DNA of 64,000 bases from Erythrobacter litoralis (GCF_001719165.1 NZ_CP017057.1:496001-560000), one strand, 5' to 3'; positions 10,568 through 19,324 are shown, counted from the stretch's first letter. Program-made: numbers and translations. Notes: generated from the letters alone by a model not told the origin.

Positions 10568-11299
10568 TCACTTGTCGGCGAGCTTGCGCTCGATCGCGGC
10601 CCACAGATGGGCAAAGGCGCGCGCCGCTGGCGCGCGCGGGGCGAAGGCGCCGACGGGTCTGCGTTCGACCGCGCATTGCTCGATCGCGCTCGCAAGCGGG
10701 ACGACGGGCCAGTTCCGATTGGTCTCGCGCGCCTGCTTGTGCAGCGTCCGGCGAAGATCCAGCATCGAAAGCACGGGCAGGATCGGAGGGTGCCCCTTGC
10801 CCGAACCGCGCACCTCATCGACCACGAGATCAAAGGCACGCGCGGAAAGCGGGGAGGGCGGCAGGGGCACGATCACCAGATCGGCGGCGCGCATCACCTG
10901 CGAGCTCACCTCGTTGAGAACCGGCGGGCAGTCGAACACGATCCGGTCGTAATCCCTGCCCAGCGTCTGGGTCAGCTTGGCGAGGCGCTTCTTCTTGCCG
11001 AGCGTGTCGAACTGCCGCCCGAGCGTGCGAATGCTTTCGTCGGCGGGGAGCAGATCGAGGCCCTTGTAGGCGGTCTTCTGGATCAGCTTTGCGGGATTGC
11101 GCTCCGCTGCGAAGACGGTGTCGGCGCTGCGCTTCTTCTTGGGATCGACCCCAAGCAAAAAGCCCGAGCCGTTCGAGGCGTCGAGATCCCACAGCAGGGT
11201 GCGCCGCCGCGATATCTGCGCCGCGCACCAGGCGAGATTGACCGCGAAGGTCGTCTTTCCGACACCGCCCTTGACGCTGTAGATCGCGATCGTAGCCAT
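10568..11299 (-). CDS. Orphan ParA/MinD-family ATPase
   Basis: This 243-residue deviant-Walker ATPase has KGGVGKTT at residues 10-17, the WDLDASNGSG switch region and the FDCPPVL box. These proteins dimerise on ATP and position DNA, protein complexes or division components. No ParB or parS-like partner lies next to it; it is flanked by a DUF3667 membrane gene and rpoZ. It is therefore probably not the main chromosome-partition ParA. The closest functional class by sequence is the family of short chromosomal ParA-like proteins with unknown cargo. Confidence 0.88.
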   Translation of the reverse strand: MATIAIYSVKGGVGKTTFAVNLAWCAAQISRRRTLLWDLDASNGSGFLLGVDPKKKRSADTVFAAERNPAKLIQKTAYKGLDLLPADESIRTLGRQFDTLGKKKRLAKLTQTLGRDYDRIVFDCPPVLNEVSSQVMRAADLVIVPLPPSPLSARAFDLVVDEVRGSGKGHPPILPVLSMLDLRRTLHKQARETNRNWPVVPLASAIEQCAVERRPVGAFAPRAPAARAFAHLWAAIERKLADK

Positions 11300-11343
11300 G
11301 AGGCCGCTGGCGCTCCTTTGCCGCCGGTCCGTTGTTGCAATTC

Positions 11344-11367
11344 GGTTACATCGGATCGGGTTACATC
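11344..11367. repeat. Tandem 9-bp direct repeat upstream of parA-like gene
   Basis: GGTTACATC occurs at 11344-11352 and again at 11359-11367, 15 bp apart. The copies lie 45-68 bases upstream of the minus-strand parA-like start. A direct repeat at 1.5 helical turns in a promoter region could be an activator or repressor site, but no factor can be named. The rest of the 203-base gap holds the rpoZ terminator. Confidence 0.4.
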
Positions 11368-11441
11368 TTCGCGGGCCAAAGGCAAGCTGCTGCCCGATCG
11401 GGTCAGAATGTTGTCATTCGGCGCAAGATGATGCCACAAAG

Positions 11442-11467
11442 AAAAAGGCCGCCACAAGGACGGCCTT
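11442..11467 (-). terminator. Intrinsic terminator after rpoZ
   Basis: On the minus strand AAGGCCG and CGGCCTT form a 7-bp stem around a 9-base loop, followed by TTTTTC. The plus-strand coordinates of the arms are 11461-11467 and 11445-11451. It lies 36 bases past the rpoZ stop. Confidence 0.8.
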
Positions 11468-11502
11468 TCACCTGTTTCAATTCGCGTCGGGGCGCCGGGC
11501 GC

Positions 11503-11847
11503 TCAACCGTCGTAATCCGCCCCGATCGAGGTCGAACGGGTCGGAGCCGAGGCGGTAATGCGCAGCGCTTCGGCCGACTGACTGAGCGAACCGATTTCGT
11601 CGGCATCGTCCTCGTCGTCTGGCAGGATCTTCTGCAGGCTGACCACGAGCGATTCCTGCAGGTCCTTCGGGCGGACCGTCTGTTCCGCAACTTCGCGCAG
11701 GGCGACGACCGGGTTCTTGTCGCGGTCGCGGTCGACGGTCAGTTCGCTCCCGCCGGAGATTTCGCGCGCGCGCTGGGCGGCGAGCAGGACGAGGTCGAAG
11801 CGGTTCGGAACCTTGTCGACGCAATCTTCAACGGTAACGCGTGCCAT
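11503..11847 (-). CDS. rpoZ: DNA-directed RNA polymerase omega subunit
   Basis: This 114-residue protein starts [21 protein letters not shown], the strongly conserved omega N-terminus, and carries the RAREISGG segment that contacts beta-prime. Omega helps fold and assemble the polymerase core and contributes to ppGpp binding in many proteobacteria. The C-terminal 50 residues are acidic and low in conservation, as usual in alphaproteobacteria. It has its own terminator downstream. No spoT gene follows, unlike the arrangement in enterobacteria. Confidence 0.96.
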   Translation of the reverse strand: MARVTVEDCVDKVPNRFDLVLLAAQRAREISGGSELTVDRDRDKNPVVALREVAEQTVRPKDLQESLVVSLQKILPDDEDDADEIGSLSQSAEALRITASAPTRSTSIGADYDG

Positions 11848-11941
11848 GGGCGTGTCTCTTCATGTCCGGAGGCTACGGGAAAGCTTGTCAGCTAGGCGCG
11901 AGGGGGGGCGATGTCAAGGATTCGAGCCTTTCCCCGCAGGC

Positions 11942-13453
11942 CTATTCATAGCCGTAATCCGAATAGTCGCGCGTGTTGGGCGCCGTGAACTTGGTGATCT
12001 CGCTCTGGAAATGGAGCGGGATGTTGCCGGTCGAACCGTGGCGCTGCTTGGCGACGATCAGCGTCGCCTTGCCGACCAGTTCCTCGTGCTTTTCCTCCCA
12101 GGCGCGGTATTTTTCCCTGACCTCTTCCGAGGAGGAGCCGTCCGGCGTGTCGGGCTTTACCAGCAGGTGGTAATAGTCCGAGCGGTAGATGAACCAGACC
12201 ATGTCGGCGTCCTGTTCGATCGAGCCCGATTCGCGCAGGTCGGAAAGCATCGGGCGCTTGTCGTCGCGCTGTTCGACCGCGCGCGAAAGCTGCGAGAGCG
12301 CGATCACCGGAACCGACAGTTCCTTGGCCAGCGTCTTCAGCCCCCGGCTGATTTCGGAAATCTCGTTCACGCGGTTGTCGTTCGCCCGGCCCGAACCCTG
12401 GAGCAGCTGGAGATAGTCGACCACGATCAGCCCGATATCGTGCCGCCGCTTCATCCGCCGCGCGCGGTTGCGCAGGGCGGCGATGGTGAGCGCGGGCGTG
12501 TCGTCGATATAGAGCGGCAGCTCGGAGAGGCGCTGGCTGGCGAAGGAGAGCTGCTGGAATTCCTCCCGCGTGAGCTTGCCGCTGCGCAGCGATTCCGAGG
12601 AGATCTCGGCCTGTTCGGCGAGAATGCGGGTGGCGAGCTGGTCGGCGCTCATTTCGAGACTGAAGAAGGCGACGGGCGCGCCATAATTGAATTCGCCCCC
12701 TTCCGAGAGCCAATTGAGGTGTTCCTCGGCGCAGTTGAAGGCGATGTTGGTGGCAAGCGACGTCTTGCCCATGCCCGGACGCCCCGCGAGGATGATGAGG
12801 TCGGAATTGTGAAGACCGGCGGTCTTCGTATCGATCGTCGAGATGCCCGTCGTCTTGCCCGACAGTCCGCCGCCCGAATTGAGCGCGGCCTCGGCCATCT
12901 TGAGCGCGGTCATCGAGGCTTCGCGGAAGGTCGAGGCCTCGCTCCCGGTCTCGGCGCCCTCGGCGACCTTGAACAGGTCCGCCTCGGCCTGTGCGATGCG
13001 GTCCATCGGGTTCACGTCCTGCGACGTGTCGAGCGCGCCCTCGACCAGCCAGCGCCCGACCGTCACCAGTTCGCGCAGCAAGGCAAGATCGTAGATCTGC
13101 TGAGCCAGTTCGCGCGGGGCGAGCAGGCCCGCCCCGCTTGCGGTCAGCTGCGCGAGATAGCTCGTTCCGCCTAGGTCCTTGAGCGCCTCGTCCGCCTCGA
13201 AATAAGGGCGCAGGGTCACCGGCGAGGCGGTGGCGTTGCGGTCGATCAGCGTCAGCACGCGTTCGTAGATGCGCTGGTGGACCGGCTCGAAGAAATGCTC
13301 GGGACGGATGGGAACCTGCAGTTCCTCGATCACCCGATTGTCGATCAGGACTGCGCCGAGAAAGGCGGCTTCGGCCTCGAGATTGGAAGGCAGCTTGCGC
13401 GTTTCGGGCGATTCGTCGGAGCTGACGAGGGAGAGCTTTTCGGGTTCGGGCAT
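11942..13453 (-). CDS. dnaB: Replicative DNA helicase DnaB
   Basis: This 503-residue hexameric helicase has an N-terminal primase-interacting domain (about residues 22-130), a linker helix and a RecA-like motor. Walker A GRPGMGKTS lies at about 224-232, then FSLEMSADQL, and the VVDYLQLL Walker B. I chose the ATG at 13453, giving MPEPEKLS; the open frame continues upstream through a region with no DnaB resemblance. No intein interrupts the motor. The gene is divergent from a UPF0262 gene, and a DnaA-box-like sequence lies in the shared 148-base gap. Confidence 0.96.
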   Translation of the reverse strand: MPEPEKLSLVSSDESPETRKLPSNLEAEAAFLGAVLIDNRVIEELQVPIRPEHFFEPVHQRIYERVLTLIDRNATASPVTLRPYFEADEALKDLGGTSYLAQLTASGAGLLAPRELAQQIYDLALLRELVTVGRWLVEGALDTSQDVNPMDRIAQAEADLFKVAEGAETGSEASTFREASMTALKMAEAALNSGGGLSGKTTGISTIDTKTAGLHNSDLIILAGRPGMGKTSLATNIAFNCAEEHLNWLSEGGEFNYGAPVAFFSLEMSADQLATRILAEQAEISSESLRSGKLTREEFQQLSFASQRLSELPLYIDDTPALTIAALRNRARRMKRRHDIGLIVVDYLQLLQGSGRANDNRVNEISEISRGLKTLAKELSVPVIALSQLSRAVEQRDDKRPMLSDLRESGSIEQDADMVWFIYRSDYYHLLVKPDTPDGSSSEEVREKYRAWEEKHEELVGKATLIVAKQRHGSTGNIPLHFQSEITKFTAPNTRDYSDYGYE

Positions 13454-13532
13454 GCCCACCCCATGCGCCCTGCCACCGCGCCGTGGCAAGACCTCTGGGG
13501 CCGAATATATTTTTCGCGTGGCCGCTTGCCAC

Positions 13533-13541
13533 TGTGGATAG
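13533..13541 (-). promoter_or_regulatory. DnaA-box-like 9-mer upstream of dnaB
   Basis: On the minus strand this reads CTATCCACA, matching 8 of 9 bases of the TTATCCACA consensus. It lies 80-88 bases upstream of the dnaB start in the divergent promoter region. A single box is weak evidence. Confidence 0.35.
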
Positions 13542-13601
13542 CGGGGATTGGGAATCGAAGTGCTTGAATAACCTCCCCGCGATCTGCGAAGGCATCCCTT
13601 C

Positions 13602-14135
13602 ATGTCCACTCCGCCGCCCGATTCTGACCTTCCGCCCGCACCCGGCTCGTCCGCAGGCGCGCACCGGATCGTCCATATCTCGCTCGATGAGGAGACGATC
13701 CTGTGGCGCAATGCGGATGTCGAACAGGAACGGCGCGTGGCGATCTACGACCTGATCGAGGAGAACACCTTCAAACCGGTTCGCGCCGCCGAGCGCGGGG
13801 CGAAGGGTCCCTACCGCCTGCATCTGTCGGTGCGCGACGGGCGGCTCGCCATGGATATCAGCGACGAGGCCGAAGCCCCGCTGGAGACGCTGCTGATCGG
13901 ACTCGCCCGGTTCCGCCGTCCGATCCGCGAATACTTCGCGATCTGCGACAGCTATTACCAGGCGATACGCAAGGCGACCCCGACTGAGATCGAGACGATC
14001 GACATGGCCCGGCGCGGCATCCACAACAACGCTGCCGAATTGCTGCTCGAACGGCTCGAAGGCAAGGTCGAGACCGATTTCCCGACAGCGCGCAGGCTCT
14101 TCACGCTGATCTGCGTCCTCCACATCAAGGGCTAG
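13602..14135 (+). CDS. UPF0262 family protein
   Basis: This 177-residue protein has the family core: HRIVHISLDEETILWRN, the VAIYDLIEENTF block and the FRRPIREYFAICDSYYQAI segment. UPF0262 proteins are soluble, typically about 155-180 residues, and restricted mainly to alphaproteobacteria; their function is unknown. The N-terminal 20 residues are Pro/Ser-rich and variable. The next gene starts 8 bases downstream, so this, the GH25-like gene and cdd look like one operon. Confidence 0.88.
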   Translation: MSTPPPDSDLPPAPGSSAGAHRIVHISLDEETILWRNADVEQERRVAIYDLIEENTFKPVRAAERGAKGPYRLHLSVRDGRLAMDISDEAEAPLETLLIGLARFRRPIREYFAICDSYYQAIRKATPTEIETIDMARRGIHNNAAELLLERLEGKVETDFPTARRLFTLICVLHIKG

Positions 14136-14143
14136 GGCGCTCC

Positions 14144-14884
14144 ATGACCAAGCCGAGGCTCAGGAATGCGCGCCGCCGCAAGGTCGGAGCGGGCGGACGG
14201 ATCATCCGCCTGCTGTGGCAGGGCTTCGCGCTGGTGGTGCTGGTGACGATCCTCTATTCCGCCTGGCTGTGGGTCGACATGCGCAGCTGGCAACCTGCCG
14301 AGGAGGCCTATCCCGAACAGGGCGCTGCGATCCGCAGCGGGGTTGCGGCCACGCGGTTCGAGACGCTGCGGGCGCTTGGAGCGCAGTTCGTCTACCTCGA
14401 ACTCGCGCCGAGCGGCGCCGAGCCCGATCCCGGATTCCCCGCGCGGCTGGCGGCAGCGCGCGAGGCGGGGCTGAAAGTCGGGCTCGTGTTTCCCTTTGAC
14501 CTGTGCACCCGGGCGGACCCGCAGAGCGCGCGTTTCACCCGGATGGTGCCGCGCGATGCCGACTTTCTGCCGCCGGCCCTGAGCCTGCGGATCGGGCGCA
14601 TTCCCTGCACCCCGCCGATGAGCGATGCCGCGGTCGAGAGCGAGCTCATGACGCTCATCAACCAGGTCGAAATGCATGCCGGGCGGCCCGTCATCCTGAA
14701 GGTGGGGCCCGCATTCGAGCAGAAATACCGCATTGCGGGCCGGATCGAGCGCAATCTGTGGCTTATCCGCGACCGCGCCGAGCCGGACTATGCCGGGCGG
14801 CCATGGCTGCTATGGAGCGCGAATGGCGGCCTCATGACCGAGGCTTCGGAGGATCCGGTCGAATGGGTGGTGGTGCAGAAATGA
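14144..14884 (+). CDS. GH25 lysozyme-like membrane-anchored protein, probably catalytically inactive
   Basis: This 246-residue protein has an N-terminal membrane helix (about residues 24-44). A domain with the order of GH25 muramidases follows: FVYLELAPSG replaces the usual FVYIKATEG, then DPGFPARLAAAREAGLKVGLVFPFDLC and a C-terminal WLLWSANGG strand. The segments that hold the catalytic acids are changed: the DVSHHQG-type block reads YPEQGAAI and the PVVDLE-type block reads PPALSLRIG. Loss of these acids suggests a binding protein or a diverged enzyme. Its stop overlaps the ATG of cdd by 4 bases. Confidence 0.7.
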   Translation: MTKPRLRNARRRKVGAGGRIIRLLWQGFALVVLVTILYSAWLWVDMRSWQPAEEAYPEQGAAIRSGVAATRFETLRALGAQFVYLELAPSGAEPDPGFPARLAAAREAGLKVGLVFPFDLCTRADPQSARFTRMVPRDADFLPPALSLRIGRIPCTPPMSDAAVESELMTLINQVEMHAGRPVILKVGPAFEQKYRIAGRIERNLWLIRDRAEPDYAGRPWLLWSANGGLMTEASEDPVEWVVVQK

Positions 14885-15312
14885 CGCTAGAGGAGGCGCA
14901 GGCCGACGCGCTGGTCAGGGCAGCGCGCGAGGCAGCGCGCAACGCCTATGCGCCCTATTCCGACTACAGTGTCGGGGCCGCGCTCCTGTTCGAGGACGGC
15001 GCGGTCGTGACCGGCTGCAATGTCGAGAATGCGAGCTATGGTCTTGCGCTTTGCGCCGAGACGGTCGCGGTAGCGAAAGCGCTGGGCGAGGGGCGTCGCG
15101 GCGGACTGGTCGCGGTCGCGGTGACGGGGCCGATGGACAAGGGAGACGGCGCGCCGATCACGCCCTGCGGGCGCTGCCGTCAGGTTCTGAACGAGATCGC
15201 GCAGCTTGGCGCAACCGATCCGCTGGTGCTGTGCGTCGGCAACGATCGGACCGATGGCGTCCGGCTGTCGGATCTGCTGCCGCGCGCCTTCGGGCCGGCC
15301 AATCTCGCCTGA
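14881..15312 (+). CDS. cdd: Cytidine deaminase
   Basis: This 143-residue homotetrameric-type deaminase has the zinc motif CAE (in ALCAETVAVAKA, Glu as proton shuttle) and PCGRCRQ supplying two cysteine ligands. The substrate loop reads NVENASYG. It converts cytidine and deoxycytidine to uridine and deoxyuridine in pyrimidine salvage. The ATG at 14881 overlaps the previous stop (ATGA). It converges on the DUF4197 gene with a 2-base gap and no visible terminator. Confidence 0.96.
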   Translation: MTLEEAQADALVRAAREAARNAYAPYSDYSVGAALLFEDGAVVTGCNVENASYGLALCAETVAVAKALGEGRRGGLVAVAVTGPMDKGDGAPITPCGRCRQVLNEIAQLGATDPLVLCVGNDRTDGVRLSDLLPRAFGPANLA

Positions 15313-15314
15313 GA

Positions 15315-16031
15315 TCACTCCCTGCCGAGCAGGTCTCCCAGCGCGCCGCCGAGATTGCCGATAGGGTCCCTGCGGAACGCGCGTTCCTCCCTGCCGATAT
15401 AGGCGAAAATGCCGTCCAGCGCCTGCTCGCTCACCGAGCGGTTGATGCTTTCGCGGCTGAGCCCGGCATCGCGGATGAAACCGTACTTTTCGGCAAGCCC
15501 GTCGAACTGGTCATAAACGCCGGCCTCGCCCAGCGCATCGTCTATCAGCGGCTCGAGCTTGCCGGATAGCGCGTCGTTCGAGGAGCGGCGCAGATATTGC
15601 GTGCCGCCGTCGCTTTCGGAGACGATGGCGGGCGCGTCCTGCCATGACAGGTCGTCGATCGCCTCGCGGAAGATCGGTTTGGCTTCTCCTGCTGCCGTTC
15701 CCGCGGCATCGTTGATGCTGCGGGTGATCCCGCCGAGCACTCCGAGCCGGTCGCCCGCCTGCATGAGCCTGCCGAGCAGCCCGGAGGACGCACCGCCGAC
15801 AATGGGAAGGGCGATGCGGATGTTCTCGTCATCGTAGAACGCACCGGGCCGCGCGAGCTTGTCGAGCGCGCTGTCGGTCGCCCGACCGAGGATCGAGGAC
15901 AGGCCGAGGCCCTGTGCGCGGGCTGCGCCCGGGGCGACGATGCCCGCGATGGTGCAGGCGGCCAGCCCGGCAACGACCAGGCGGCGATCAGCGCTGAAGC
16001 CGCGGCGCATTGTGAGACGTCGGTCCTTCAT
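15315..16031 (-). CDS. DUF4197 family secreted protein
   Basis: This 238-residue protein has a signal peptide (about residues 1-39, ending AARAQ), preceded by a run of Arg/Lys. The mature part has IRIALPIVGGASSGLLGRLMQ, then TAAGEAKPIFREAIDDLSW and a late AEKYGFIRDAGLSRESIN segment, matching DUF4197. It is probably periplasmic and mostly helical, of unknown function. GAGGGGAG lies 9 bases before the ATG at 16031, which decides the start over an ATG 14 codons upstream. Confidence 0.85.
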   Translation of the reverse strand: MKDRRLTMRRGFSADRRLVVAGLAACTIAGIVAPGAARAQGLGLSSILGRATDSALDKLARPGAFYDDENIRIALPIVGGASSGLLGRLMQAGDRLGVLGGITRSINDAAGTAAGEAKPIFREAIDDLSWQDAPAIVSESDGGTQYLRRSSNDALSGKLEPLIDDALGEAGVYDQFDGLAEKYGFIRDAGLSRESINRSVSEQALDGIFAYIGREERAFRRDPIGNLGGALGDLLGRE

Positions 16032-16094
16032 TCCGGCAAACTCCCCTCGTTGCCCCCGTGGTGAGCCTATCACACGGGCCGCGAGAGGAAAGCG

Positions 16095-17228
16095 TCAGCG
16101 CGTCTCGATCCACTCGACCAGCGCCGCGAGGCAATCGCGCGCCAGCATCTTGCAGCGTTCGGGCGACCAGCCCTGCTCGGGCTCGGGGAAATCGGCCAGG
16201 TCCTTGTAAGGCATCTCCAGCGTCATCGCGCAGGCACCGAAGCGTTCGGCCACCTGGTTCGTGCTCATGGAAAGGTTGCCCTTGCCGGGCGGGGCCTTGG
16301 GATAGCCGAGCTTCGTCTGGAAATCGGGCGTGCGGCGGTCGAGGATGCGCTGGTAGCGGTAGAAGCCTTCGCCCTGGTCGTCGGTCCAGGACGGAATGCC
16401 TTCGAACCCTGCGAGAAAGACCGCCGGAATCGCCTCGTCCCCGTGCACGTCCATCGCGAAATCGACCCCGGTCTCGTCCATCTTCGCGAGGATCGCGGCC
16501 ACTTCGGGCGACTTTTCGGCGCTGGGTGAAGCCCATTCGCGGTTGAGGTTCGTGCCTGCCGCATTGGTCCGCAGGTGCCCCCGGCGCGATCCGTCCGGAT
16601 TGCAGTTCGGCACTATGTGGAGCCGGCAGTGCCTGCGCAGCGCGCGCGCCACCGGATCGACCGGGTCGGTAAGGCATTCGAGCGCGCCTTCCATCCACCA
16701 TTCTGCCTGCGTCTCCCCCGGATGCTGGCGGGCATAGAGCCACACTTGCATCGCCCCTTCGCCCATTTCGAGCATGTCGAGCGGTTGGCCGTCGAGCGTC
16801 TCGCCGAGCCGGACCAGCTCCACCCCCTCGCTCGCCGACGCCTCGGCGACGAGATCGTGATGCCGCTCCATCGAATAGGGTGCGAAATAGGCGAACCAGG
16901 CGACGTTCGAGGCGGGCGTGTAGCGGATCGTGAGCGTTCCGTTCGCCTCGTCCTTGTCGAAGCTGCTCGCGGCGCGCGCCCAGTATTCGCGGTCTTCCGA
17001 CACGCATGCGTCATAATCGGGCCATCCACCCGGATAGGCGCTGCCGTTGAGGCCGGTGAGCTTCAGTTCGATTTCCTCGCCCGCAGCGCCGGCGACGCGA
17101 AAATGAAACCACTGTGCGAATTCGGAATTCTCATCCTTGCGGAGCGCAAGGCGTGCGGTCCGGCCTTCGATGGACAATACCTCGATGTTCCCGCTGTCGA
17201 AGGCGGAATCGATGGCGATATGGGTCAT
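16095..17228 (-). CDS. M14-type cytosolic zinc carboxypeptidase
   Basis: This 377-residue protein has an N-terminal beta domain (about residues 1-125) and a carboxypeptidase domain like cytosolic carboxypeptidases. HPGE supplies the first zinc His and Glu, then comes [19 protein letters not shown] with NLNR, and DVHGDE gives the third ligand. TLEMP holds the general-base Glu near the C-terminus. In eukaryotes this subfamily trims polyglutamate; the bacterial substrate is unknown. There is no signal peptide, so it is cytoplasmic. It overlaps the upstream lipoprotein gene by 4 bases. Confidence 0.92.
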   Translation of the reverse strand: MTHIAIDSAFDSGNIEVLSIEGRTARLALRKDENSEFAQWFHFRVAGAAGEEIELKLTGLNGSAYPGGWPDYDACVSEDREYWARAASSFDKDEANGTLTIRYTPASNVAWFAYFAPYSMERHHDLVAEASASEGVELVRLGETLDGQPLDMLEMGEGAMQVWLYARQHPGETQAEWWMEGALECLTDPVDPVARALRRHCRLHIVPNCNPDGSRRGHLRTNAAGTNLNREWASPSAEKSPEVAAILAKMDETGVDFAMDVHGDEAIPAVFLAGFEGIPSWTDDQGEGFYRYQRILDRRTPDFQTKLGYPKAPPGKGNLSMSTNQVAERFGACAMTLEMPYKDLADFPEPEQGWSPERCKMLARDCLAALVEWIETR

Positions 17229-17863
17229 TCGGTTCCTTCAAGGTCGCTCACGTCGATGGTGACGGTCTCGCCATTGCCACCAGGAAAGTCACGGAACAAG
17301 GCCGCAGCCAGCGTCCGCGCCGAAGCGCCGGTATCCGTGTAAGGGGATTTCATCGAGGTCTCGAGCTGGGCGCGCCCTTCCCACAGGCTCTCGCCCGCCG
17401 GGCCGAGAATGCGCACCGCAAGATCGGTAACGACACGCGGGCCGTCACTGCCGCCGCCGAGATTGATCCCGACGCCGACACCCACGCCCGACCCGAAGCC
17501 GCCGGTCTGCCCCCCGACCCCGACATTGACCGGCGAGCGCCTTGTGCCCGCGCCCTGGATCGGTTCGCGGCCGGTTCGGACTGTCGCGGTCTGTCCCGCC
17601 GTGCCGGGCTGGTTCGCGATCGTGTAACCGAGTTCTCTCAGCTGCGCGGCGACCGCGGCCTCGAACGTCGCGCGGGCATTCTTGTTCGACATCTCCTCTG
17701 GAAAGACGATCGCGATCGCTCCTTCGCCAAGCTCGGCGCTGCGCTGTTCGGCCACGAAGCGGGTGACCTCGACCGGTCCGGTGTAGACATTGGTGCAGCC
17801 AGCGAGGGCGAGGGTGGAAAGAGTCGCTGCAAGCAGCGTGCGGGACGGGGGGATGATGCGCAT
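17225..17863 (-). CDS. Secreted lipoprotein, DUF4136-like
   Basis: This 212-residue protein has a signal peptide ending in the lipobox LALAGC. Its architecture matches the lipoprotein at 53010-53705: a domain ending in a phrase like [10 protein letters not shown], a Gly-rich middle (about residues 115-140), and a C-terminal [14 protein letters not shown] motif that parallels FTDFPGNSGETLRI. I infer it is a paralogue of that DUF4136 protein. AAAGGAAG precedes the ATG at 17863. It is translationally coupled to the M14 carboxypeptidase. Role unknown. Confidence 0.72.
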   Translation of the reverse strand: MRIIPPSRTLLAATLSTLALAGCTNVYTGPVEVTRFVAEQRSAELGEGAIAIVFPEEMSNKNARATFEAAVAAQLRELGYTIANQPGTAGQTATVRTGREPIQGAGTRRSPVNVGVGGQTGGFGSGVGVGVGINLGGGSDGPRVVTDLAVRILGPAGESLWEGRAQLETSMKSPYTDTGASARTLAAALFRDFPGGNGETVTIDVSDLEGTE

Positions 17864-17976
17864 GGGACTTCCTTTCTCGGGTCCGACTATAGCCACCTCG
17901 CATGCTCGCGCCATGATCGCTTTAGCAAGTGCGGAGATTCATGGTTTATGAAGATCGCCGTGCTAAGAACGCGCAG

Positions 17977-19011
17977 ATGGACAGGACGAACTCCCCCGTA
18001 CTCGTGACAGGCGGTGCCGGCTATATCGGCAGCCACGCCGTGCTTTCGCTAAAGGATGCAGGCTGGCCGGTCAGCGTCATCGACAATCTTTCGACCGGTT
18101 TCCGCTTCGCCGTGCCCGAAGGCGTGCCGCTTTATCAGGGCGATATCGAGGACGGCGCGCTGCTTGAGCGGATCTTTGCCGAACAGGGCATGGGCGATGG
18201 GCGCGGCGCGATCATGCATTTCGCAGGGTCGATCGTGGTGCCCGAAAGCGTCGCCGACCCGCTCAAATACTACCGCAACAACACGGCAAAGAGCCGCGCG
18301 CTGATCGAATCGGCGGTGCGCGCGAGCGTGCCGCATTTCATCTTCTCCTCGACCGCGGCGACCTATGGCATCCCCGAGGTCTCGCCCGTGAGCGAGGACG
18401 CGCCGCAATCGCCGATCAATCCTTATGGTTGGTCGAAGCTGATGACCGAACGGATGCTGGCCGACACCGCCTGCGCGCACGCGATCAATTACTGCGTGCT
18501 GCGCTATTTCAATGTCGCCGGGGCCGATCCTGACGCGCGCAGCGGACAATCGACCGCAGGCGCGACGCATCTCATCAAGGTCGCGGTCGAGGCGGCGCTG
18601 GGCAAGCGCGACCATGTCAGCGTCTTCGGCACCGATTATGCGACGCCCGACGGGACGGGGGTGCGCGACTACATCCATGTGAGCGACCTTGCCGCGGCCC
18701 ATGTCCTCGCGCTGGAGGCGCTGATCGATGCGCCGGAACGCTCGATGACGATGAATTGCGGCTACGGGCGCGGCTTTTCGGTTCTCGAAGTGCTCGACGC
18801 GCTCGACCGGCTGACGGGCGAGGCCGTGGAGCGGCGCTTCGAGACGCGGCGCGCGGGCGACCCCGATTCGCTCGTCTCCGACCCTTCGCGGATCCGCGCG
18901 ACCCTGCCCTGGACCCCGCGATTTGACGATCTCGAGACGATCATTTCCCACGCGCTCGCATGGGAGCGCAGGCTCGGCGAGATAAGCGAAAGGCAGGCGG
19001 TGAATGGTTGA
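17977..19011 (+). CDS. galE: UDP-glucose 4-epimerase
   Basis: This 344-residue extended SDR enzyme has the NAD motif GGAGYIGSH, the catalytic SS(T)...Y-x3-K set (FSSTAATYG and NPYGWSK), and late RDYIHVSDLA and GYGRGFSV motifs typical of GalE. It interconverts UDP-glucose and UDP-galactose for surface polysaccharides. Starts at 17929 and 17941 are also in frame; I chose 17977 because the Rossmann motif then falls at the usual distance (about residue 11). A terminator follows. Confidence 0.93.
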   Translation: MDRTNSPVLVTGGAGYIGSHAVLSLKDAGWPVSVIDNLSTGFRFAVPEGVPLYQGDIEDGALLERIFAEQGMGDGRGAIMHFAGSIVVPESVADPLKYYRNNTAKSRALIESAVRASVPHFIFSSTAATYGIPEVSPVSEDAPQSPINPYGWSKLMTERMLADTACAHAINYCVLRYFNVAGADPDARSGQSTAGATHLIKVAVEAALGKRDHVSVFGTDYATPDGTGVRDYIHVSDLAAAHVLALEALIDAPERSMTMNCGYGRGFSVLEVLDALDRLTGEAVERRFETRRAGDPDSLVSDPSRIRATLPWTPRFDDLETIISHALAWERRLGEISERQAVNG

Positions 19012-19055
19012 CGCGCGGGGCTGCTGGCGCTAACGGGCGTGCAAGAGTTGACCGA

Positions 19056-19080
19056 GCCGGGATGCGTCTCGGCGCTTTTT
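19056..19080 (+). terminator. Intrinsic terminator after galE
   Basis: GCCGGGA (19056-19062) and TCTCGGC (19067-19073) form a 7-bp stem with one wobble and a TGCG loop, followed by GC and TTTTT. It sits just before the rpmJ leader, so rpmJ must have its own promoter or depend on read-through. Confidence 0.7.
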
Positions 19081-19098
19081 GTTTGGAAAGACACGACG

Positions 19099-19224
19099 AT
19101 GAAGATCCGCAACAGCCTGAAGTCGCTGAAGAAGCGTCATCGCGATTGCCGCGTCATTCGGCGCCGCGGTCGCACCTACGTCATCAACAAGACCAACCGC
19201 CGTTTCAAGGCCCGCCAGGGCTGA
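19099..19224 (+). CDS. rpmJ: Large ribosomal subunit protein bL36 (zinc-free type)
   Basis: This 41-residue basic protein reads [17 protein letters not shown], then the [14 protein letters not shown] stretch and a C-terminal KARQG. It has one cysteine and lacks the C-x2-C...C-x4-H zinc set of classical L36, so it is the longer zinc-independent form common in alphaproteobacteria. L36 binds 23S rRNA in the large subunit. Two hairpins follow the gene. Confidence 0.95.
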   Translation: MKIRNSLKSLKKRHRDCRVIRRRGRTYVINKTNRRFKARQG

Positions 19225-19273
19225 TTCGGCCTGAGCGTCCGGCTCCGCGACAGCGGACGGCTGGATTGGTTCA

Positions 19274-19306
19274 AGCGGCCCGCCTCCCCCCGGAGCGCGG
19301 GCCGCT
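19274..19306 (+). terminator. Hairpin between rpmJ and the HAD gene
   Basis: AGCGGCCCGC (19274-19283) and GCGGGCCGCT (19297-19306) form a perfect 10-bp stem. No T-run follows, so it may be a Rho-assisted or RNA-stabilising hairpin and not a classic terminator. A weaker stem (CGTCCG 19236-19241 / CGGACG 19254-19259) precedes it. Confidence 0.5.
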
Positions 19307-19324
19307 CGCCGTTTGGGGGCTATC

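Noticed and set aside
11946..14123. 725-codon minus-strand frame over dnaB and UPF0262
   Set aside because: Out of frame with dnaB and antisense to a conserved gene; residue composition is typical of a shadow frame.
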